A stretch of DNA of 64,000 bases from Vanilla planifolia (taxonomy: Eukaryota > Streptophyta > Magnoliopsida > Asparagales > Orchidaceae): positions 12,631,107 through 12,695,106 of the forward strand of contig CM043877.1 of assembly GCA_023846275.1 (NCBI GenBank), given 5' to 3'. Shown piece by piece: positions 14,122 through 27,757 of this stretch. The notes beneath the pieces are model-generated. The model had not been told where the DNA came from and ran no database searches. It saw only the letters and a list, made by a program, of their open reading frames with translations. Positions within the stretch are counted from its first letter, which is position 1. Every line of letters begins with the position of its first letter. The translations under genes were made by a program, and so were the position numbers.

Positions 14122-15879
14122 TGTATAGAAATGATGACCAACTTGGCACAAGAAGAGATGAGACAAGGATATTATTTATTTATTGTGTTGATTGTATTAA
14201 ATGATTTGTGATTTAAAAAGAGAAATACATGTTTTTATCTTATCTTTTAACAAATTCAATAAAATACCTTAGATCATGGAGAAGCCTTCTCTAGCTTCAA
14301 TAAGATAGTTATAAGTCTAAATCAACATTTGTCTTATTTAACGACCTTTCATCTTGGAATGAATAATTATCTTTCATTTATAAAGGTTGGTAAAAACAAA
14401 AAAATAATTATATTAAAAAGATTCTTTTATGATAAAAAGAAAAATATTCATCAGATTTTGGTTTAATTCTTTTTATTTAATTGAGAATTATTTAAATGAT
14501 ATGAACAACAATATATTAATTATAGCTTTTATCTAAATATTAATATTATTGAACTTTTTTTTTATTTTTAACTTGCTTCATTATTATTTAAATAATGTAG
14601 TATCCAAATATCAAGATCTTATATTTAAAACTTGTAACAATTTTAATGAAATATTGGTGTTAAATTTATTAACCAAATTATGTAGTTTAATAAATTAATT
14701 TAAATATTCCATCAAATTAAAATAAATTAAGTAACTCTGATGTCCTATATGAAAACTTTTTTAGGACAGCTGAAGAAAAGTTACATTATAAAATCCAAAA
14801 TAATATATTACAACATGTGTTAGAATGGAATGTAATTTTTTTCATAGGAAGTCTACCCAATATCTATTTGTTTAAATTAATTTATTATTTTTATGAGTTT
14901 CACAAAATAGAATTTTAATTTTAAAATAAAAGGATTGTAAGATTAATTAACTGACTAATTGATTTGTCATTTATGACTAAAAAGGTATTTGAATTAACCA
15001 TTTTTTTAGTAATTTTATAAAAAAAATAATTATAAAAAAATTATAATTTTGTCATTGATAAATAAATGCTAATTAAATATATGTGACACTATATGTCAAT
15101 CAGTTTAATATAAAATACAAAAATCACTTTGTTAATATTGAATACAAGAAAGAGAAATTTATTTTCATGTTGATGTTTCTTGTTTTGGTCTTGACTTCAT
15201 TAGGATGGCTACAATGCTTTCTTTGTTTCGATGATAGCTTTAATTTTTATTTATTTATTTTATTATTATTTGATATATTTTTAAGATATCTTTAATTAAC
15301 TTTTTTTTAAAACAAAATATTCATAATAAATAAATAATATATCAACAATTTCTTCAATAAATATAATTTATTGTGATTGCAAAATATTATCAAAACAAGC
15401 TACACATCACTAAGGTGAAAAGATTTTTTTTAATGCCATATGCATTATCCCAAATCTATCATTATAGCACTCTTTGTAGACTCTCTTATGATGATGATGA
15501 CATTGAAATGACGGAGTACCCACAACATCATAGATAACATATTGAACGAATTATAAATTAAACTTTAAATTAGATACAATAACTATTATCCTTTATTAAC
15601 ACCATTGTAGAAAATTGTGAAATAATATTTGTTAATTTTATTTGTCAATGTGGTCTAATTTGAATGTTATTAAACTCAAATATTGATATATTCAAGAATT
15701 TAAACATTTATAAAAAATGTTTAAAGAATCTAAATATCTATAAAAAAGAACTCACAAAGCCTCATTTGTTTCTGCCATTGCTCACTCTTTGGTGGTTTGC
15801 TTCAATGAAACTAATTGTTCTTCCTTTCTTCATATTATTTTTAGTTGCTTGAGATACAACAACATTATTAAACATCTCA

Positions 15880-16445
15880 TACAAATATTCTCATGTTACT
15901 TTGTTGAAACAAATTCACCTCACAAGGATGTATGTACACGATTAGTTTCTTACAAAAAGAATTCCTTGTTTTTAGCTAGAAACTCCATAACAAACTTACC
16001 ATCATTTTAAAGATCTATTCAATTTATAGCTTTTGTTTTCTAAACCATGTTAGATATTTATTTCGAAAAGTATGTATTTAATATAACTTCTTAACTAACA
16101 ACTTTATTGATAGTCAATAGTGTTTGCTCTTTAGGATCCTGAATGACAATTTTAACTCTTCTTTCAAGGTCTCCAACTATTATCCATAGAATAGTTCCAT
16201 CTAACCAACTTTGTAGATTGTTAAGCATCGAACAAATGTTCTCATGTTATTTTGTTAAAACAAAGTCTTCGAATAAGACGCACCTACATTATTATATTCA
16301 TATAAAAATAGTTTTCTCTTATTTTTAACCATAAACTCCACAACAGACTTACTATCACATTTGAAAATTTATTAAAAAATTATCTTCTCTTTTCTAAATC
16401 ATGTGAGATGTTTCATTCAAAAAATATTTATTTAATACAACTTAA
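15880..16445 (+). repeat. Diverged two-copy tandem repeat, period about 345 bp
   Basis: The segment starting caaatattctcatgttac (about 15882) reappears as caaatgttctcatgttat (about 16227). Similarity continues through ctagaaactccataacaaac / ccataaactccacaacagac, ttttctaaaccatgt / ttttctaaatcatgt and atttattga at the end of each copy. Indels and substitutions are frequent, so the duplication is old. No product is recognised on either strand. Confidence 0.6.
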
Positions 16446-16880
16446 TTAATACTAACTTATTTATTGAGTAAACTAGTCCCTCTTTACTTTGGAGATAAGC
16501 AATCCTCTTATTTTTAGATTATTCTAAACTAAATGTCCTTATTAATTATCTTGTCTATATTACAAACTATCAAGGGATATATAGTCTTTTTGTTGGCTAT
16601 CTAGATCTTCATGAAAAATATTGTTATATTTGATATTATATATACTCAAACACTCTTATATGTCACTTTTTTGATATGATGGAAGTGATATCTCATGAAT
16701 TTTAAAATAATAATAAGAAAAAAATTATCACTTGTCTTAATAAAAGTGATCTTGTCTAATTGAAAGAGCAAAACATCAAAAAAGAAAATGGTCTTAGTTC
16801 TTACTACTCATTTTAAATTTGATAAAAAAATGAAATGGTCCTTAAATGAAATTTAGTACATCACTTGAATATTAAAATTC

Positions 16881-16993
<113 letters not shown>

Positions 16994-17924
16994 GATAATA
17001 TACTTGTCTTGATGCTTAAACAAAGGTGACACTTTTTTGGCATGTTTTGGTGTGGAAAAGTTATACGTTAGCTACCAACAAAAGAAAATTCTTTTCTCAT
17101 TATTACTATTCCACTAAGTTTTCATTATTAAATAGGAAATACAAAGGGACTTCAACATAAACACTTTTGTTTTGATGTGGTGAGTGTGCTTGTTTTGGAC
17201 AATGATTTGAAAAATAGCATGCCATAGGGTTGGTTTGTCATCATTTAAATTATTTTTTTAATAATGATAAGTATTTTAATTCATACTAAATAATTTAATA
17301 TATATATTTATTTTTAATTAATTGTTTACCCTTAATAATTTAAAATGATATTTTTTAATTCAAAATTATAACATTATTATTTTTTATTTTAATTTTTACT
17401 AAAAAATAAAAATATTTTATCAAGTTCTTCAATTTAAGTATTTCTCAATTGCTACAATTGATATCATGGAAATAACTTTTCATTAATATTTAATAGTAGT
17501 ATTTTTCAAATTATTTTTTATTTCTTAGTTTAATATTAAGTCATAGTTATGTGAAATCCACTTTTAATTTTACTAAATAGGATTGTATCTAAATATGCAT
17601 TTATAATACTTAATTTTAATAATATTTTAATAGCCATATTAGTTTGTTATGATTTTCATAATATAAGGATCCAACTAAATTGGAAAAACTTAGAAGTGTA
17701 TATCAAGTTTGTTAAATGATTAGAATATTATAAGCAATATTCATAAGTTTTTTATGAATGTAGTGTTAATTATGGTAAGGATCAACACAAATGATTTGGG
17801 CATGCTAAAAGTTTGCTTAATTTTTGTAAAAAGAAATATGAGCTTTTGGAAAAGGAAGGAAGAAATAATTTGAATTTGAATTTTAAGCTAGGGTACAAAT
17901 AACTTATAATGACCTTAAATGATT

Positions 17925-17992
17925 TACATAGTTTTTCTCACTTAGGTTGCACAAATTATACATAGTTTTTCTCACTTAGGTTGCACAAATTA
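17925..17992 (+). repeat. Perfect 34-bp tandem duplication
   Basis: The unit tacatagtttttctcactta... (34 bases, ending caaattat) occurs twice head to tail at 17925-17958 and 17959-17992 with no differences. The duplication is therefore recent compared with the decayed surroundings. Confidence 0.9.
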
Positions 17993-19273
17993 TTGTTGAA
18001 TATTATGTTAAATAATTAAAAGTAAGTTTAAAAAATATTATTTTTAAATAAAATTATGTATTTGATAAATGTGGTATCAATAAGACTAATTAAATAGTTT
18101 ATATTATGTAAAAAGAATTTTGACTTTCTGTAAAAGAGAGAGGAATGTTTTAGTTTCAATTAAAAGAACAAAGACATTTTTTTTTTCTCTTTTTTATATT
18201 TTTAAATTTTTTTTATTTCTAAAATACATTTTGAAATCACATTTTGAAACACATTTTTGTAAGTTGAGTCAAACCCAAGATTCATGATTATTAATGCATT
18301 GTGTGTTCCATGTAACTAATAAAGTTTGTTAATTATAAAAAGTAAGAAGTTTGGACATTATCCAAATTGCCATCATTTGTCTACTACCTTCTCATTCTAA
18401 TGTGGAATGGTTTCCAACCATGCTCAATCCCTTAAGATTAATAAAATCATCTTTGTCTTTAAAAAGAGTGTTTTGTGGTGTCCCCACAAACCCTAATGAT
18501 CACCTTCTTCTATACATGAAACCTTAATGCTCTCATCATCATGTCAACACATTGGAATCCTTATAAGTCCAAAGTACCAAAGTCTTTGGTTGCTTTCTAT
18601 AATCCAGTGCATTGGTGTGGATGCTTTTGGCACAAACTCTTATTAGCTAGGTTTCTACTTCAATTTGTGCTTAAATTCTTCATTTTGCTTTCTAATTAAA
18701 TTCTATGGAAAGATGCCAATTGACTCTCCAATCATGATTTTTTTTAATTAGAATATGATTTTAACAATGATAAAGTGAAACAAAGAAAGCACACTTGGAT
18801 GTTTATTGTTGGTTTAATGAAATACTTAAATTTACTAATTGAGAACCTAAAATTGAGTTCAAATAATAATTTTAATTCATAAAAGATATATTATGTATTG
18901 AAGTATAAAAAACATGTTCACAACTCCATTTTAAAATTTCAATGAGCAATCCTTAAGAGATCTCTATTAAGATGTATCTTTAACCAAGTCTTGTAAAAGT
19001 AATCTTTATTTAAGTGTTAATAGCTTAGAATGCTTACATGGTTTGGTAATTAACACTACTCTAGTTTTCTTTGACTATTAGTGGTTTTCTACATGATCTT
19101 ATGTATAACACCCTCCATCTCAAAAAAACATATTCAATAGAGATAGTAAAGGTAATGTCTATAACTTTTATGGTGGATTTCTTCAAAAAAAAAAGAAGAT
19201 GAGTAGATGTAGATTTATCTCTAGCCAAATTATGCAAATTTTAAAAAACTATTAAAATTTAATAGAGATATAA

Positions 19274-19388
19274 GATTATAACATCTCAACCTTTTTGATG
19301 AAATATTGTTTCATTCGTAGTTAGGATTTATCAATTTTTTCTCAAAAGAGGGCCTTTTCCTCTTGATGACTTATTTGAATATTACTCT
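19274..19388 (+). repeat. Dispersed repeat, copy 2
   Basis: Starts agattataacatctcaacc, then tttttgatgaaatattg and gatgacttatttgaatatt. It is the partner of 10736-10846, in the same orientation and at similar length, and diverged. The element type is unknown. Confidence 0.45.
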
Positions 19389-19489
19389 CATTTAAATATG
19401 TTTAATTATATAGTTTTATAAGATTCAATACTAAGGGGTTGCCAAAGGCTATATGCTTGGAACGATTAGGACTATCAGTCGATTAGCTA

Positions 19490-19740
19490 ATGATATTACA
19501 AATACAATGAGCTTATCAAACTAGTATAATTGATTTAACAAAGGCATAATAATTATCCATTCGATCCGTTATTCAACCAGTGACCACTTAATACATTAAA
19601 AGTATGATTGTCTTATCTAACAAGTGCAATCAGCTCATGAAATGTGCAATTGCAATCGTTTGTTTAATCCTTTGTTTGATTAATGACCATTACAGACCAG
19701 ACAAGTACGATAAGCTTATTGAATAGTTATGACCATTTTA
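19490..19740 (+). repeat. Degenerate tandem repeat with unit near 115 bp
   Basis: Blocks such as acaatgagcttatcaaa, aatcagctcatgaaatg and gataagcttattgaata alternate with ccagtgaccacttaat / attaatgaccattacag. This gives about two weak copies of one unit. No coding potential is seen. It could be the regulatory part of an old LTR element, but nothing visible proves that. Confidence 0.3.
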
Positions 19741-20330
19741 AGAAATGTGTAGCCACAATTTTCTGTTTGTTCTCTTATTTTATTAGAGACAAATGTGGAA
19801 TGTACAACTATACAATATTAATTAGAAAAGTATGATGAGTTCATGAGAAAGCTTAAAAAGATTGTTAACTAATCTCTTTGTCTGGTTTGTGTTTGCCTAG
19901 GATCATATAATATAATAAAGGAAATTGAGTTATATAATCTAAAGTCAAATATATGAATATGAGAAATTTTATTTAGGAATTAATTGGGATAGCTTTTATA
20001 AATAATTTTGCTACAAAAAGAAAATAATTTTATGAAATAAGATAAAATAGTAAGTATAAAAGTAAGTGCATAAACGTTTTAAAAAACTAAAAATATAAAT
20101 TGGCCTTATATTGATAAAACATACTAAAAATTATGAAAAAAATAAGAAGAAAAGATAAAAGAAAGGAAAAGATTATGAAAGAAGTATCTCAAAGTCATTA
20201 CGTGGACTAAGTAATTATAATATAAGTGAGTTGTTAAATTCTTAATTATTATTATGGATGATATGTGTATCTATATGACATAATATTATTTACATATATT
20301 ATAATTTAATGATGACACTTTATAACTGTA

Positions 20331-20387
20331 TATGTGTGTGTGTGTGTGTATGTGTGTATGTGTGTATGTGTGTGTGTGTGTGTATAT
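20331..20387 (+). repeat. (TG)n microsatellite with TA interruptions
   Basis: TG units broken by single TA dinucleotides (tgtgtatgtgtgtatg). The minus-strand Thr-His repeat frame here is an artefact of this sequence. Confidence 0.95.
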
Positions 20388-23300
20388 ACTTATAAGGTTA
20401 TAGATTATAACATATGATAATAAAGAAATAAGAATAAAAGATGAAGCAAGAAAAATTAAAGTTTTATTAGGGTCTAATTTGAAGCTAATAATATAAAAGA
20501 TGAACAATAGATTAATAAAGAATATTAAAGGATATTATACATTAATTAAAGCTAGATGATAGTTATGACATTTTAGAATTATTCAAATATTAGTGTTCTA
20601 AGTTGTAGTGTATATTATTTAATGAAGTAAGTAGCAACAGTTAAGTGTTAAGTATAGAGTTTTATAAAACATTTTTGTCACATATTATTTTATACATATA
20701 AAATAAAAAATTAAAAGCAAACTATATGTAAAGTATTTTAATAGGAGAAAACACAACTCTAACTTTAGATTATAATCAAGAAAATAAAAGTTACAAAAAG
20801 AGTTCAACTTTTTTTTGTGATAGTATCTTATAATTTTCTTTCAAGTAAGCATATGGAGCTCCAAAGATAAAGAGGGTGATGAGCTAAAGGTTTGGGTTGG
20901 TCGACAAGTTGGCTAAAGGTGTAATAAGGTGCTCGACTAGGATTTAGAGACTTCTTAAGGAGGATAGTAGTTTGGTGGTTTGATCGAGATAATGAAAGGG
21001 TGGATGAGGGATCAAGGGTGTTAAGAAGAGGGTGTTGGAGGAAGAGAAAATTTGATTAATTGTCTACTTTCTCAATTGAAAGTCTCTTATATTTGATTAT
21101 TGTCTCTCACATGAAAAAGAAAAATTAGAAACTCTTTAGCTAGAGTTGAGTGCACAGTCTTTACTTATAAAGATGAAAACATACATATAAAAGAAGCTTC
21201 ATTTAAAAATAATATCACTTTACAATGAAGACGACTCTTCTTTATAGATGAAGAAGAGCTTAATAAGTATACATGAGAGAAAATAAATTAAATACACCTT
21301 AGAACATAATATAAGCATAAAAGAGATTAAAAGTTAATATAGAAAAGACTATTTTAGAGTTATATCACTTGGAAATTTGAAAGAGATATTTAAAATTCCA
21401 AAGTCATTAACTTTAAATGAGTCAATCACATTAAATAAAAGTGTAAAATATAAAAGTGCATAAAGAACAAATCACAACATAAGAAAAATTATGCGATATG
21501 CAATGTGACAATTAGATAGCGATGGTGATGGTGATGTAACAAGGGATGTTAGAAATAAGCAAGACAGACGACGGTAGTCAGTGGTGGCCAGAGGGTGGGT
21601 GGCCGACAAGCGATAAAGAAATAGTGGGCGACTGTGAGCAGTGAGTGCCCAATGATGGTGATTGTTAAAAATAGCGAATGGCCAGGTGGTATCACATGGC
21701 TGGTATGATGGGTGAAGCACACATAAGTGCAATCAAACAACAAACGTTGTTGATGATGGTACAAACTAGATGCAAAATATTCTAAGATGAACAAGAGTAA
21801 AAACAACAAGAATAACCATAAAGAAATTGAGTATTATAATCGACTTCTATGGTTAACAAAGATGACTAATTGAAAGAGGATTCGACTCAGGTATGGCTCC
21901 AAGTCTAAATAAGATTGGTGTGATTCCAGTGAATGTATGCTTGTGAGCCAAAGTGAGATACTTCTACATAAAAAAAGAGAAATAAAAAGGATTATTATTG
22001 TCTAGTGATTTGATGAATCATAAGAATAAAAAAAAGATGAGATAAAACAATTCTTTTATGACATTATCTTTTAATAACTTAATATATGAGATAAATATCA
22101 CATATATTATAATAATATTCATTTTTATGATGAGGCATGATTTCTTAAAATATTTTTTTTATTTACAAAAATATCAAAATAATTATATAATATTAGGGAG
22201 TGTGTTATAAGCTTAAATTTAGTCAAAAATATTTTTAAGCATATTGACAGAAGGTGTTATAAGAGATTAAACCAATAGAAATAGATTTGTAATTTTTGTA
22301 TGGATAATTAATTTATTATAAATTTTTAAAGATTTGAGATATATTTAAAATTTTAAGAATAAGTTCAAGATAAATTTACAATTTTATAAATTTTTCTTAG
22401 TTCAAAGTGAATTTTCAAAAGGTAAATATACAAATATAGAAATGTTAGTTATTTTTTGACAGATTTATAATTTCTAAAATTTTAGTAATAAAGAATTGCT
22501 CTTGGCAAAAAATTAATTTGTGATTTTTAGGATTTTAGGGGTTTTGGAATAAAATGTGCTAGGTATTAATACACAAATATGACACCAATTTAGATTTCTC
22601 AAATTTTAATTGATCGAATAAAATCAACTATGGCAATAAAAATTAATTAATTGTAATTATGGATAATTACAATGGTTAAACAAACAATTAGTAATTATAA
22701 AAGCTATCCCATGCATTATCTCTCCCAATAGGCAAGAGTTTTGCCTTTGGGTTAACTGTGGAGAGGTTTTCAGAAGCTTAATTGAGATAGAACTATCGAG
22801 ATGCCGAGGAGGTTTTTGATAGGCATTATTATGCCATCAAAAGTTGTCAGAAGGATAAAGCTGAGCTTGACAAGGAATGAGACATACTATGTTGCTGTGT
22901 CAAACTGTCATGAGCTCTAAATTTGTTACTGTTGTGCTTCAGATAAAAGGATTCAAGCAAGAAGGTGCTCTAACTAGAAGGGTCATTGTTGCTTGTAAAG
23001 TAAGTATATAAATTCTCTTGTTTAACTTACTGTGTTGTGGGTTTTGACAAACAAAATAGAGTAGAATGATAAGTAAACTAAAGGAAATCAAAATTGTCAA
23101 TGAAAACTTACACATGATTCAAGTGAAGATAGAAATTAACTTATAACAACATTAAAAAATTGAAACATAAAGCTAAACATAGATACAATTCTATTCATGA
23201 AAAAGTCAAATATTTAGACTTATTTTTGCAACTCCCAATCTTTTTTTTAAAATGTGGTGTATCATACATAAATGATGGTGGGTAAATCATAGAGATTTTA

Positions 23301-24639
23301 AAATTAAATATAAAATTTCAAATAATCCTTTAGAACTACAAACTCCAATGTGATTAGACTTGTATATATGACTTCTAGGTTAGATTCATATATACAAAAT
23401 TAATGTTTTCAAACGTAGTCATCAATTATCTTCATAAGAAGAATATAACGCCAAATAACAACTCTATTTAAATAAAATTACAGACACTAACATCTCGCTA
23501 TACTGTCCAACGATACTTTTAAGTCAATAATTATATAATAAACTTTAAAACACGAACTTCTAGATAACGATGTCCTCTTATAAAAAGTCAATCCACAACT
23601 ATGAAAAAAAGTCAACCTTTCAAAATTACAAAAAAAAAGTATTATTGCTTTTAAGAAAAAAAATAAAGTTTTATTATTATAAAATAGAATGTTATCTATG
23701 GGGGCAATTTTGTCATTTTGCAAATTGATGTCGGCAGGGTGCTTTAGCATATGTAATAATGCCAATTGCTTTGTCTATAATTGACCATAGGGTGAGAGTT
23801 GCTCTTCTCAAAGTTCATGCATGGTTATGTGGCTTAGAAGAGTCTTCTTTATTCTCTTCTTCTTGAACAAGTAAAACTAATTTTATAATTTTCCTTTCAA
23901 CGGTCACTATTTTATATATTATTTTTATTTTCTTTTTTTAATTTTTTTCTTCTCTTTTAAAAAAATTATGAGTTAAAAAATAATTTTATGTGTTTAATAT
24001 GAATAATGGAACAACACATGGTCATGTGACGGCCAATAAGAATCTTGAGCAAGAGACAAAGTGGTTCAACTTTGGTCATAAATATTCTAATCTCTCTCGT
24101 TAAGGACTAACTATTACCTTAATCGACGAGATTTAGCCATGTGGCAGTCAATAATTGGCTAACACAAACAAATGTTTATTTGTTTAAGAGCTTTAAAATC
24201 TATGATTAATAAATAAATTATATTTGGATGTAACTATTTGAGAAAATATGTTATGATAATAATGGTGAATAACATAAAGAAATGCTACTAATTTTTTAAA
24301 AAATAAAAAGATATATCAAATTTATATTTAATATTTTGATCACAGGTTTTTATCTCACTAACTTTAGTATATATTTTTTATTTTATTATGTTCCAAATAT
24401 ATGTTGAAATAAAATCATGACATGTTTTTTATAATTTTTTATTAATTTAAAAAATGTAGGACACAATGATTATCATACTTGCTACATATTATTCGTTCAA
24501 GTTTTTAAATATACAATTAAAAGAGCTTTTTAATTGATAATGCATTTAACAAATATATGTATTTTTTAATAATACTTAATAATAATATTTTAAGCAAAAT
24601 TTTAATTCATCAATTTAATATTTAACAACTTTATCAAAT

Positions 24640-25735
24640 ACAACCAAGATTCTTGGCATAGAACCTAAGCTTTCAATTTTTTATAAAAGCATAATTGTTA
24701 TAATTATTGTTAAATATTACATTGATTAATAAGAAGTTATATATAAAAAATATTATTATTAAATACTATTGACAAATGGTGTGTTTAATAAATTGGTCAT
24801 CATCAATAAATTGTTCATAAAATGATTAATATGATAAAGTTACTAAATAGTATTCAACCTTATGATGAAAAAGTTAAATTAATTTTATAATTTTATTTTC
24901 AAAATATAAAATTATGTATTGTCTTATTCTTATTATTTTATTCTTTGATGTAAAAAATACTTAGATAATATGATGTAAAAAGTCTTAAAAAATTAATTTT
25001 GAAATTATTTTAAAACCTTAATTTCTAATCACACTTTAATTTAATTTCTATTTTAAAAAAATTTAGAAATATAACTAAAGTTTTTTGGTTTAATAAATAT
25101 GTAATTAATAAATTGTTCGTGAATGATTGATATGATGAACTGATTAAATAATATTTATTATTTAATAAAAAAAGTGAAATATTTTTTTAATTTTATTTTA
25201 AAAATATAAAATTATGTTCTAAGTTATTATTTTAGCTTGTCTTTGAATTAAAAAAATATGCTTAAAATATGATATATTAATTTTTAAAAAGAGTTTTTTG
25301 AAATTATTTTAAAGCCCTAATTTTCAATCAAAGTTGAAATTATTTTCTAATTTAAAAAAATTTAAAACAAATTCTCAAATGTTTTTGGCATAGAGCATAA
25401 GCTTTATTTTTTTTATTTTTTCTATACAAGTCTAAATTTGTTATAATTATTATTAAATATTAAGTTGGATTAATAAAATTTAATATATAAAAAATATCAT
25501 TATAAAATACAATTGACAAATAATGTGTCATCTATAAACTGTTTATGAGATGATTGATTTAATATTCAAAATTTTGATAAAAAAATGAAATAAGTTTTTT
25601 AATTTTATTTTAAAAAATATAAAATTATGTTTTGTCTTACTCATTTAATTTTTTTTAAATCCTTTAAAAAAAATAATTTCCAACCAAACTTTGACTTGAT
25701 TTCTAATTTAAAAAAATTAAAAAATATATATTATT
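24640..25735 (+). repeat. Three diverged tandem copies directly upstream of the ERF gene
   Basis: The string aaaatataaaattatgt occurs near 24900, 25200 and 25617. A second marker (ttctaatttaaaaaaattt or close variants) lies near 25045, 25350 and 25703. The first and third copies also share ggcatagaacctaagcttt / ggcatagagcataagcttt and a following tatataaaaaatat, which the middle copy lacks. The copies therefore differ by an internal deletion of roughly 115 bases as well as by substitutions. The array ends about 35 bases before the ERF TATA box and may supply part of its upstream promoter. Confidence 0.6.
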
Positions 25736-25769
25736 GAAATATGTCCACCTCCCAGCTCCAGTTCCCTTC

Positions 25770-25777
25770 TATATATA
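25770..25777 (+). promoter_or_regulatory. TATA box of the ERF gene
   Basis: tatatata lies 64 bases before the ERF start codon and is followed by a C/T-rich stretch (ccctccttcctccttcttgcc). Transcription would then begin near 25800, leaving a leader of about 40 bases. Position and context make it the likely core promoter. Confidence 0.6.
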
Positions 25778-25840
25778 CCCTCCTTCCTCCTTCTTGCCGC
25801 CCCCCTCCCTTCCTCGTCGCATTCGCCCTTCCCCTCTCCA

Positions 25841-26488
25841 ATGCAAACTAATCAGATGTTCAGGTTTAATGATCTCAATCAACTCATCCTCTCCTTCCAC
25901 CTGTCCTCCTCCTCCACCTCCCCTGCAACGACCACCGACACACAACACTTCACCCCCTGCTTCCCCCCGGCCAAGCACCCACAGCCGGCAGCGGCGAAGG
26001 TCTACAGGGGCGTGAGGCAGCGCCACTGGGGAAAGTGGGTGGCCGAGATCCGGCTCCCAAGAAACCGCACACGCGTGTGGCTCGGGACCTTCCAAACGGC
26101 CGAGGACGCAGCCATGGCCTACGACGCCGCCGCCTACAAGCTCCGCGGCGAATTCGCCAACCTCAACTTCCCCCACCTCAAGCACCGCCTCGGTGGCGAC
26201 CGAGTCCACTGCGCTGCCATCTCCCTCCTCGAGGCCAAGCTATGCTCCTTCGACGGCGAACATGGGAAACCAGGAAAAGAGCCGCCTGCTGGCAGGAGAA
26301 AGAGGAGAAGAGTGGGGGAAAAGAGGGAAAAGGTCTTCAAGGAAGTGGAACCGCCATTGCTGCCGGAGGCAGTCGCGCCATCCCCGCCGCCAATGGACGG
26401 TGATGTGGATGGTGTGCTGCTTAGCAGAATGCCGTCGCTTGATATGGACAGCATTTGGGATTCTCTGCCGATTTCTTCCTCAGATTAA
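25841..26488 (+). CDS. AP2/ERF transcription factor, DREB A-6 (ERF group I, RAP2.4-like)
   Basis: An intronless 215-residue protein. One AP2 DNA-binding domain covers about 54-112 ([20 protein letters not shown] ... [13 protein letters not shown]). Counting from V54 as domain position 1, position 14 is Val and position 19 is Leu, the pattern of the A-6 DREB subgroup rather than the Ala/Asp of ERF proteins. A basic cluster at 151-164 ([14 protein letters not shown]) is a likely nuclear signal. The C-terminal [16 protein letters not shown] resembles the acidic end motif of RAP2.4-type proteins. The N-terminus is serine/threonine-rich and short, and the protein is smaller than many RAP2.4 relatives (about 300 residues). 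By family it is a nuclear activator binding DRE/GCC-like elements in drought, cold or light responses; the targets here are unknown. The start is the first ATG after the TATA box. Base composition is far GC-richer than the flanks. Confidence 0.93.
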   Translation: MQTNQMFRFNDLNQLILSFHLSSSSTSPATTTDTQHFTPCFPPAKHPQPAAAKVYRGVRQRHWGKWVAEIRLPRNRTRVWLGTFQTAEDAAMAYDAAAYKLRGEFANLNFPHLKHRLGGDRVHCAAISLLEAKLCSFDGEHGKPGKEPPAGRRKRRRVGEKREKVFKEVEPPLLPEAVAPSPPPMDGDVDGVLLSRMPSLDMDSIWDSLPISSSD

Positions 26489-27757
26489 TTCGTCAGGGAT
26501 AGTTTCTATAAGAAGAGGTTGTTGGCTCAAAATCAAAATGCTTTGAAGAGTTCAGCTCGTTTGAAAAAATAAAAAAATTTCCTTATTCTTCAATCAATAA
26601 TATAAAAATTATTATTCTATATTAAAAAACATTTAATGGAATATTTTTTTCAATAATATATCATCAAAAGCTTCTCGTCATGAAAACTTTTATGGATAAT
26701 AATTATTTTCCAAATGCAAAAGCAATTTTACTAAAATGGTATTCAATCTTCATAACAAAAATTCAATAAGGTTAGCCCTACCTTTTATTTATACATTGGA
26801 TAATGTTCTAGACGACTGAATTGCGTGAAAAAATAAAAAATAAACAAGAGTAGAAAACTCTAAATTTTGATAAATAATTTATTTATTAATTAATTAATTT
26901 AAAATTGAAATATAAGCCCATTAAATAAACGCTAAATTGGTCAATGAGGAGGCCATGTTCACTCAAAAAGACGAGAGCATGTGCTTCTACTGACAACTAA
27001 AGCTAATTAAATCAGCAAAAGTTGCAATCACCTGCCATAACTACCAAGAACTCCAGAGATTATAACTGCTTCAATCATACCTAATACCATAAAGGCAAAG
27101 CAAATGATGTAGATGAAGAGAAAGATGCCAGAGAGAGAACAACAATTGAAATAAACATCAACATACCTAATCTATCTAATTCTTATCTACAAAAAAAAAA
27201 TCTTTATATAACTTTTGTATTGGTCATAACTATACTGTTTTATACAGCAACAAATAACAAAACAAACAAGCAACACGACTATGAAGCTATTTACAAGGCC
27301 ACTGCCCGGCCATTTTACCTTTTTAACAAAACAAACTATACTGTTCTTTTCTAAAATGAGAAGCTTCAGCCCTTCATTTCACCTTTTTACCCCCAACACA
27401 GTCAAATTATGGGAGAAGAAACTTGCACAGGAAAATCTTTCCCAGCAAAATGCAAGGAAGAGGACCCTCTCACTAAGAGAGCAGCACAAGAGGCTCAAGG
27501 AATTCCCATTCAATCTGTGGTTGAGTCTTTGAGACGTGGCACTCTAATCACACATTAAATTTCTTCAAGAACTCGTCTCTTGGACTAAAGAAGAACCAAA
27601 TGGTGAATTAGATTGGGGGTTTATACATATTCAGTACAAAAAACAAGTGATATTATTTTTTTTTTTTGTAAAGTGTAGTCTTTGATTCACACCAAGAATT
27701 TACTTTAAGCTATACAAGTGAGATTATTTTTTGATTTCTCCAACAGTTTTAAAATCA
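26489..27757. other. ERF 3' flank and intergenic DNA
   Basis: An A-rich signal (gaaaaaataaaaaaattt) about 80 bases past the ERF stop may serve polyadenylation. The rest is AT-rich. Part of 27000-27757 may be the 3' UTR of the minus-strand exons at 27758-28365. A 19-base near-repeat (acaagtgatattatttttt / acaagtgagattatttttt) starts at 27643 and 27714 and brackets about 50 bases. Confidence 0.35.

Noticed and set aside
20286-20507. Open frame with Thr-His repeats
   Set aside because: Translation of the (TG)n microsatellite.
21472-21809. Two overlapping minus-strand frames of 86 codons
   Set aside because: They overlap in different frames, have no domain or family resemblance, and lack support for exons.
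25769-26209. 146-codon minus-strand frame opposite the ERF gene
   Set aside because: Antisense of the AP2 coding sequence, glycine/glutamate-rich with no domain.
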